The notes under the pieces were generated by a model. That model ran no database searches. It had not been told where the DNA came from and saw only the letters and a program-made list of their open reading frames with translations. From positions 21,800,853-21,864,852 of the forward strand of contig NC_081144.1 of assembly GCF_958295425.1 (NCBI RefSeq): a stretch of 64,000 bases of DNA. The letters run 5' to 3'. Numbering within the stretch: the first letter of the stretch is position 1; every line of letters begins with the position of its first letter. The translations under genes were made by a program, and so were the position numbers. The DNA comes from Solea solea. Lineage: Eukaryota; Chordata; Actinopteri; Pleuronectiformes; Soleidae. Below, piece by piece: positions 56,976 to 64,000 of the stretch.

Positions 56976-58183
56976 AGTACAAACGTAAAAAAGGGACAGC
57001 AGACTGTACACACTGAAAGTCACCGAAGTGGACAAAAAAGTAGAAAATGTAAATTTAATGGCACAAGTGTTGCAACTAGGGCGAGTAGTAAACCTGAACC
57101 TGAAGTGTAAACCAAGAGAAATATAATAATCATGATGAGTAACAAGCTTCCAAGATTCTAAAAACGAACACTGAATACAACAAAAAAGTTTTTTACAGTG
57201 TATCTACAGACACGGAAGAGCGAAAAGGGAATTTACTTTGACATTTCATGGTCATTTATATTTATAACAGTCAAAAAAGGTTAAATCAAATGTTTTAATA
57301 ATGTCAGTAATGTAAGATAATAAAATATGAAAACATTGTGTTCATTATTTACCACTTATTTTAAGACAATTTGTGAGACAAAAACTAGTTTTAATCTGTA
57401 GATTAACTATCTTTAGATTATATATATATATAATAAAATATTATTATATGTTTTTATAATAATTTAACCAAGGAAATAATAATATGATAAAATATTAAAC
57501 TAAAATAGCACCATAACCTCACACACGCTGTTCATGATGGTTCAACCTTTCCTTCGGAGACAAATGTCACATATTTACATTTCAGATATCCAGTCGTCAC
57601 CTGACCCAGAAATGGGCTCACGTGTCGCTGATGTTAATTAAAATCTCATTGTGTGGGTTAAGGAGCAAATGTTGAATATAAACTGGGTCAAAACTGAGAG
57701 CGATTACAAGCTGTTAGTAATGATTATAGACTGAGCGGAGGGCAGGGAGTGCAGCCGCTCACTCCATCACACGCTCTCACTGATTAGTTGCTCCTCGCTC
57801 GCTCCAAGTATTGATTTGCTGCAGTTTCTCTGTCCTCGTGGCACATGATTCCCTGTAGCCTATTGTACAGTTACAAACCCCTGATACTGCCACAGCTTTT
57901 GCGCCGAACCGTCACTGAATAATATCCCTTTAGTGAGCTTTTCAATGAAAAGAAACGACACAATGTTTTCTTTTTGAATGACTTAATGAATAATATTATT
58001 GAATATGTGCCTCCTGTCCTCCTATATCTATCTATAATGATTTGTAATGTTTAAATATCCAATAATCAGCACACAGTTTTAATAGTTTTAATGTTTGCCA
58101 TTTAGTTTGTTGCATTTTCTATAATGAATTATTATGTTTTTGGTTTTTTTGAGATCACGGCAATAAATGACCCAAAACAATTC
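56976..58183. other. Non-coding AT-rich DNA
   Basis: Long AT-rich interval with no exon, element or RNA gene recognised. Short TA runs lie near 57420. Confidence 0.55.
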
Positions 58184-58475
58184 AAATTAAAGGTAACACT
58201 TTATATTAAGGTACACATATTCACCATTAACTAGGTGCTTACCAACAAGTAGCATACTAGCCCTTTATTAGTAATTATTAAGCACATATTAACACCTTAT
58301 TATCTATTGCGACATGAATTAAGACCTTTTATTCACACCATTATTCAGAAACAACAATGCAGTAATTTACAGTCAATAAGTGATAATTAGGAGTTAATTG
58401 CAGGAAAAAGCTTAATTCATGTCATAGTATATCCTAGAATATGTGTACCTTAATATAAAGTGTTACCAAATTAAA
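58184..58475. mobile_element. hAT-type MITE with perfect 31-bp TIRs and perfect 8-bp duplication
   Basis: The 276-bp element (58192-58467) begins GGTAACACTTTATATTAAGG, and its terminal 31 bases are an exact inverted match of its last 31 (58437-58467). AAATTAAA flanks it at 58184-58191 and 58468-58475. The 8-bp duplication points to a hAT transposase. It has no coding capacity. Confidence 0.95.
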
Positions 58476-59320
58476 ATAGATGACTGTAATGCTGTAAAAA
58501 GGACATGAAAACGTGTTATCCAGTCATTCCTGCTCGGGACATATTGATCAATAGCACCAAAATATCCTACCGGCTGCACCTTTTATTCATGTTTGTGCAA
58601 TTTAATGTTTATTATTTCATGTTTTGACCCCAAAAGGACTAGCTGCTGACTGCTGACGCATGAGCTACAGGAGATCTTTTAAGAAATAACACGATGGATG
58701 TAAACTACAGCTAGTGTAGCAGTGTCTCTACACAAAATTATAAAGAGTTCCCCACATATATTACCACCTTTTTTTTTTCTAAAGCATGAATTACCCAAAA
58801 CTATGCCTCCTCCAGGAAACAGAAGTTCACAACTTGTGTCTCCTTGTGTTGCTGGGGAAGAACAGAAGAGCATGTTGTGACTTATCAGTCAGCTTGGCGA
58901 GTGCGTACTCCGTCAAAAAGTCACACACACTCATCGGCGGCCTTCTGTACCGGGCGGAATGTGACTTTGGTCAAGACGCAGTGTTGCACTGAAACAGTTT
59001 AACACTTGATCTGTGTCTTTGTTCGACAATATACAGAGGAGACTTGCTGTGCGTCTTAATAAGAGAGCTGTGAACGGGCCATTAGTCGAAGCACTGATGC
59101 ACTCAGTGCTGCCGTCATTCCCACAATCTAACACTGTGCGTACAATAATTTCACATGATTCATAACAGTTCTATTGAGAATTAATTTGAGAGAGAGAGCA
59201 TGAGCACCACTTACCATCAACTGGCTACTTCAATGTTAGTATGTATTTGGAGTTTTTCCAATAAAAAGAAAAATGGCCCTGGATTAAAACAGAAGGGAAT
59301 GCGCTCGGGCAAACTGTAAA
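58476..59320. other. Non-coding DNA without recognised features
   Basis: Short open frames on both strands show no domains. Confidence 0.5.
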
Positions 59321-59400
59321 ACACAACGACATTAACTAAAAAACAACGACCTTAACTAAAACACAATAACAATAACTGAAACACAATAACATTAATGGCA
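59321..59400 (+). repeat. 20-bp minisatellite, four units
   Basis: Four consecutive 20-base units (59321, 59341, 59361 and 59381) are variants of 'acacaacgacattaactaaa'. The spacing is exactly 20 bases throughout. Confidence 0.93.
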
Positions 59401-59733
59401 ACAGAAAAAGTTGGTACGTGCTGTCAACAAGGATCATCACTGATTGGACTTTTAACCCGGAAATAAAGCGCCGGTTTCAGTGAAATTAGTTTCAAGTTTG
59501 ATATTCAACTGATATTCGCGCTCCACCTCCAACAGTTTTATTTAACACGTATAGACATAGAAAAGTGTTTGTTTGTACATATTGAAGCAGTTTTAATGAC
59601 AAACCACTGAACACAGCCTCCTCTCGTCCCGTCGCAGAGAACATGCTGACATTGCATATTTCCGAACAAAACCTAGCTGATTATAATTGTGGCTACAGCT
59701 TGTTGGCATATGAGACACAACATCGGCGTATAC
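59401..59733. other. Non-coding spacer between two minisatellites
   Basis: Nothing was recognised. The reverse frame at 59593-59832 runs into the minisatellite and is incidental. Confidence 0.55.
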
Positions 59734-60525
59734 ATAGAGATACATCCGTGTGTTCATAGAGCTACAACACCCAAGCGGCAATAAAGCTACATCGTCCATG
59801 CGTTCATAGAGATACAACATCCATGTGTGCATAAAGCTAAAACATTAAAGGCGACATAGAATGCTTGTATCACACATATATGTTAGTTATGGAGGTCTAC
59901 TTACATATAGTAACTTGTTTTCATGGTTAAAAACCTCCTAATCACTGCAAACGAGCCGATCAAAATATCTCCTCACTGACGCTCTCGTCAGCCGCGCTGT
60001 TTCAGACCAAAACCACACCCCCAGAACGTGGACTGTGTTGTGATTGGCCAGCCAACGTGAGCTTTCCTACTGTCCTGTGATTGGCCAGGTACCTGGAAGT
60101 GACGTAATAGATAGGCCAGCTCTCAGATACACAGCTCCCCCTCTGGCACGGTGGATGCTCTGCATCTCAGCAGCTACAACGAGAGTAGTTCTTCTTCTTC
60201 TGCGGTTGAATGTACGCAACCGGATGTGCCCGGACTAGTGCCCGCACCGGGAGGCGCTACGGTGGTGAGAGGAGTGGTGAGGATTTCTGATGACAACATC
60301 AAATTAAGGAAGTGCCGATCCGCTTCGCAGAGCCCAGGAAAACAATACAACACTATTTTCTCAGCAGTGGCTGAACTGTTTGTTCTGAAACTTTAGGGTT
60401 TCATAAACGAGGTAATGACGCAGATACACACACACAAACGCAGCGTTAATTGGAGCTTCCGGTCTATGTCACCTTTAATACGTCCATAAAGCTACATCAT
60501 CCGTGCGTCCATAGATGAAATTGTC
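59734..60525 (+). repeat. 25-bp minisatellite split by a TTAA transposon
   Basis: Units begin CATAGAGATAC or CATAAAGCTAC at 59734 (22 bases), 59756, 59781, 59806 and 59831. The unit at 59831 is broken at its TTAA; it resumes after the element at 60479-60484 and totals exactly 25 bases when the element and one TTAA are removed. A further full unit follows at 60485-60509 and a partial one at 60510. Confidence 0.93.
59846..60478. mobile_element. TTAA-flanked miniature transposon, T2/Kolobok-like, copy 2
   Basis: A 625-bp body (59850-60474) lies between TTAA at 59846-59849 and 60475-60478. Ends AGGCGACATAGA and TCTATGTCACCT match at 11 of 12 as inverted repeats. It is nearly identical to 5591-6225 and has the better preserved right end. 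The 60-odd codon frames shared with copy 1 result from the shared sequence and are not evidence of a protein. Confidence 0.95.
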
Positions 60526-61257
60526 TTAATCCCTGATACTTGGTCACAGGGCCAACATAATCTGCTAGGAGACCTGAGATTATGGCTGTCCAGACATTTT
60601 CCAGGGATGGCAGAGTAGCAAAAGCTCATTTGCAGCGGGTGGTTGAAAGTTCTGGTTCCTGCAGGTGTGACTCTGCTGCCACGCCTTGCAGGAAGGCTCT
60701 GAAGATTCTTCACAGATTCTTCAAGCACTATGATAAAGGCTGGAGGGTAGTTTTGTCCGTCCTGTTTCAGTCGTTACGACTTCGTTCTGAATGCTCAGCC
60801 ATGAACCAGATAAAGGTGCTCAACACGTTTTAAATGTCAAACCCTTGAGCTCAACTGACGGTGCTAAAATATGCAGTAAGCTTCTAGTGAAACTGAAATA
60901 CTGAAATTGTCACTGTGTGCTGTTATTGGTTAAAAGCTTCACTGAAAGATCAAGGAAATTACAGCATATGAGAAATCATGATAGTATACACAGCAAATCA
61001 TTGCCCGCAGAGCAATGTTTGATTTTAAAGTCATAGTTTGGCATTTTAGAAAATGCTTATTGGATGTTTTGGTGACTTCATGTGGAGTTTTGTCACAGTG
61101 CTAAAAAAAGGGAATTGTCCAGCATATAACCCAAGTAATAACATAAATTCTCTTTTTCTACATTTGGATTTTGCATGGAATAAACTGTTAAGATTCTGTA
61201 TATTCTGGAATCTGGTGAAGTCCTGGTGGATGGATATCATTACCTTTAGACAGAGTG
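60526..61257. other. Non-coding DNA without recognised features
   Basis: An 83-codon forward frame (60582-60833) with a basic, Leu-rich C-terminus has no recognised domain. A 'TTTTAAAGTCATAGTTTGGC' sequence at 61023-61042 may be another TTAA element end without a partner. Confidence 0.45.
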
Positions 61258-61700
61258 AGGTAAAGGCCCTGGTATACTTCCACGCACATGCCGCGCTCGC
61301 CGAAGAGAGCGCTACATAAGAGGGACCCTGGTATACTCGCTCGCAGGGTCCTGTAGTATCTGACTTCACCATCAGGTGGTGAGTCTGGACGCTGAGAATA
61401 TGACGCATTCCTACCAAAGAAGAAGAGAACAATTCTACAACTCCCTCGGACACGTGTGGTTTGAGCGGCTCATCAGCTGAAAGGTCCATTGGGCAGGGGA
61501 GTTCGGGGTGTCAGCCGGTTCGTGGGTTGCCAGGTCGTGGTTCGTGGGGCTGATCTTCTGTTGTCCAAACGTTTTTTCTGCTTGGTGAGCGGGGCTTATA
61601 CCCAACACGCTCTTTGCACACGGTTCCAAAATCTGGGCTGGCCTGCACATTGTGTGTGGGTCCGCGCTGTGCACGGATGTATACAAGGGCCTGAAGTGTT
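61258..61700. repeat. Probable decayed dispersed repeat
   Basis: GC-richer sequence with 'ccctggtatactt' at 61268 and 'ccctggtatactc' at 61326 as an internal direct repeat, followed by CpG-bearing DNA. The overlapping reverse frames at 61046-61489 and 61435-61686 have no domain. The family was not identified. Confidence 0.4.
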
Positions 61701-62429
61701 ATCTACACTAAGGCACTGTCTCCCAAGAGCAAGAGCTAGAACTAATTCAGAACACCTAAAATAATTTTGAACGGGTAAACAATTGGTAAACGATATACAA
61801 CTCCATTTTAGGAATGTTATTTAAAAAAATATACACATCAAACCACAACTAAAAGGTTGGGAAAATTCTGCAAAATCTTTGGAGACCCAAAAGAAAATCT
61901 CCCGTGACCCATATGTGAGTCCCAACCCAGGAATGGGACTCAGGTTACCCACCATTAGCAGGTGACACCTGAACATTAATAACCACCAGTGAGATGTTTG
62001 GTCAGGGAGATTTAGATTTGACAAAGACTATAATCTTATCCCTCTTTTTTTTATAAAAAGTGGATTTGATCACACCTTTTTCTCAGTTTTTCTATACAAA
62101 AACAGCTCTGATTTAATTCAAGTCACATTTGAACTGACGTGTAACCAGCACAGCAGGCTGCGGATTTCCCTGCAGGCGTCCTCTCACTCAACCTCCACTC
62201 TCTAATGAAGAACTGCCTCAGGCCAGGCTAGAGGTTCAAGGAAGCATACCGGCAATCTCTCCTTACAAAGAAATCAGCAGCACCCGTCTTAGAGAGATAA
62301 ACAGTACTGAGCGCTGCTTGGATGGAGGCTGACTCACTGGCTCAGTCTGTGGAAATGTCTGCTGTTGCTCAGCTACTGCTTCACCTTTGTTTTCCTGTGA
62401 TTTCTAATCTGCCAGCTATTGTTTCGCTG
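61701..62429. other. Non-coding DNA without recognised features
   Basis: Nothing was recognised. Confidence 0.5.
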
Positions 62430-62770
62430 ACACAATCCCGTCCCGTGTCGCGACCCACAACACTTTCCATCATCAAAGTGTGGTTGTTTGTCGTGGGAAT
62501 ATATTATGACCTTGATAAGGACATCTCATTGCTTTTGTCAGCTATCATTAGTGCTATGTCTGAATCACAGCACAGCCTCAGCAAGTTCAACCAATATTAA
62601 AAACCATAAGTGTTTCCTTCCACTTTACATTAATTGACTCTAATAACTCTCCTCTCATCAGCTTTCAGCACAACAGCACCATAAGAGGCACATACAGAGC
62701 TCATTCTTCCACTGTTGCTGGCTCACAAATTATTCCTTAATGGAGATCCAGATGTTTGTTTTTATCACAG
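62430..62770. promoter_or_regulatory. Candidate conserved non-coding element
   Basis: Repeat-free sequence with a RUNX-like TGTGGTT (about 62479), a GATA-like TTGATAAGG (about 62513), CCAAT (about 62590) and ATTAATTG (about 62629). No open frame of interest. Conservation is untested. Confidence 0.28.
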
Positions 62771-62999
62771 TGATGACAGAAAAAGCTTCTGGAAAAACGG
62801 AACGTTGCTAATTTGAAGCTCTGAACACTTTAAATTCACGGAGATCGAGCAATATATATATATTGAAGAACCTGACATAGTGAATGTACTGTATCTTATA
62901 ATGCATAATACAACACAATAAAAGCATGTAAAATGAACCAAATATTAAAGTAAATGAATATATTAAATGATCACTGCACTAGCGGAATCTGTTGCCTGT
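62771..62999. other. Short AT-rich spacer
   Basis: AT-rich DNA with a short AT run at 62850-62863. Confidence 0.55.
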
Positions 63000-63530
63000 G
63001 TGTTCCGATGGCTCCGCCCTCTACGCTCACGTTGCACTGAGGTTTATGGCAGGGATCCGCCTCCCTCTGCCGTTTCTCTGGATCTATGGTGATGCGGTAA
63101 AAAAGCTCTCCCATTTGCTTGTCCCAGACTGTTTTGGAATCCTATTCAGCGATTCAACATCTTTACTTTTTATGAATACAGCTTGCATAGAGACGAGTTG
63201 CTTGCAAGTCTATGGATTTTATCAGCGCAGCAGTTTCCTGCCAAAATGGCATTATTTTGCTTCCGAGTGTTCCATGATGGGATTGTGCGACGTCTGTCTG
63301 GGAAATGATTTGCATTTTATTTTCACACTTTGACGTTGGAGGCGACATATACTTGTTAATAATCCATGCATTAGTAATGTGTGCAGCTGTTCAAATCTAT
63401 ACATCTGTAGACGCGGGAACTCTTGTCTGATAATGACATCTTTAGCATGGCGTTATCAATGTCTACATGTAGTTGTTGCTTTTTAAACAACCATTTCATA
63501 TTTTACAGATCTGGACCACTGATGTTCGTC
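63000..63530. promoter_or_regulatory. Candidate conserved element with octamer site
   Basis: It contains a perfect POU octamer ATTTGCAT (63308-63315) plus TTAATAATCC and ATTAGTAATG nearby (63355-63380), in repeat-free sequence. A 113-codon frame (62992-63333) shows no domain. Enhancer function is inference. Confidence 0.28.
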
Positions 63531-64000
63531 AGCTATAGTAGCTGCATAGTTCTAAGCGTGTCAATGTGTGATTACCATGAAAGTTTGTCCCCAGAGGATG
63601 AACAGATGGGATTTCTGCCTGGGGGGGAAACCTACAGGGAAAACAAGACTTCATCAAAACCTTGCAATTGAAGACATAGTTGACAAATGCATCACGTTCA
63701 TCACGTATATAAACATGTGACAATTTTGAAAAACTTCCACTCTGGACGCTGGAGCCAATCCCAGCTGACTTTAGCCTGGGAGAGTGGGGTTCACCATCCA
63801 CACCCACATCGTCACCTATGATCCAATTAGCCTGACCACAATCTGCTTGTCTTTGGGCTGTGGGAGGAAGTTGAAATACCCAAGAACTAACACACACTCA
63901 CACAGAAACACCTCTATATATTAAATCAGGAGTGGGTCTTCTCTTTGGAGGACACCATGTTGGACCATGTTGGAGTTTTAATGATAACTGATGGCTACTA
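63531..64000 (-). repeat. Window end with retroelement-like fragment (63745-63900)
   Basis: 'gctggagccaatcccagctg', then 'gggttcaccatccacaccca', then 'tttgggctgtgggaggaagt' match the dispersed tail family, reverse orientation. The flanking sequence to the window end is unassigned. The 122-codon reverse frame at 63529-63897 crosses this repeat and is incidental. Confidence 0.65.

Noticed and set aside
59321..59400. Regularly spaced repeats considered as a CRISPR array
   Set aside because: Units are directly tandem with no spacers, and the context is vertebrate.

Overview
The window looks like non-coding DNA of a ray-finned (teleost) fish. The evidence is the repeat content: Tc1-like, T2/Kolobok-like and hAT miniature elements, RTE- and L1-type LINE relics, a tRNA-derived SINE with the common teleost 3' core, a short dispersed retroelement-like tail present in about ten pieces, and many (CA)n, (AT)n and (GA)n microsatellites. 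No intact host protein-coding gene was found. The longest open frames are either low-complexity or lie in repeats. Every recognisable coding piece is a transposon relic.

Layout. 0-5.6 kb: AT-rich DNA with a Tc1-type transposase relic (about 1.9-2.2 kb). 5.6-9.8 kb: two TTAA-flanked elements (5591-6225 and 8308-9334), a perfect (AT)35 tract and an RTE-type LINE C-terminus. 10.4-19.7 kb: LINE relics, a decayed hAT element keeping a BED-finger exon (14786-15584), a Tc1-like relic, a long-TIR TTAA element (17121-17452) and a reverse-strand L1-type relic (18895-19660). 22.5-25.9 kb: 'TTTCCAC' palindromic elements, one carrying a nested SINE, beside a long inverted repeat and an AT tract. 26.6-29.1 kb: the most gene-like part, with a CCAAT/AP-1-bearing stretch, a GA-rich segment ending in a consensus splice donor (27318/27319) and a GC-rich CCG patch. 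This may be the non-coding first exon of a + strand gene whose coding exons lie outside the window. 30-58 kb: mostly unique AT-rich DNA with candidate conserved non-coding blocks, a hAT element with intact target duplication (34893-35370), (CTG)n, more TTAA fragments and a perfect 15-bp hairpin. 58-60.5 kb: a very clean hAT-type element, a 20-bp minisatellite, and a 25-bp minisatellite split by a second copy of the 5.6-kb element. 61-64 kb: unique DNA with two CNE-like blocks and a final retroelement tail.

There is no operon-like or system-like gene cluster. The interest lies in datable transposon insertions, two miniature hAT elements that keep a BED-finger exon with a splice donor, and candidate regulatory blocks. 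Statements about conservation are impressions from composition and motifs. Repeat family names rest on recognised terminal motifs, target duplications and translated fragments, not on a database search.
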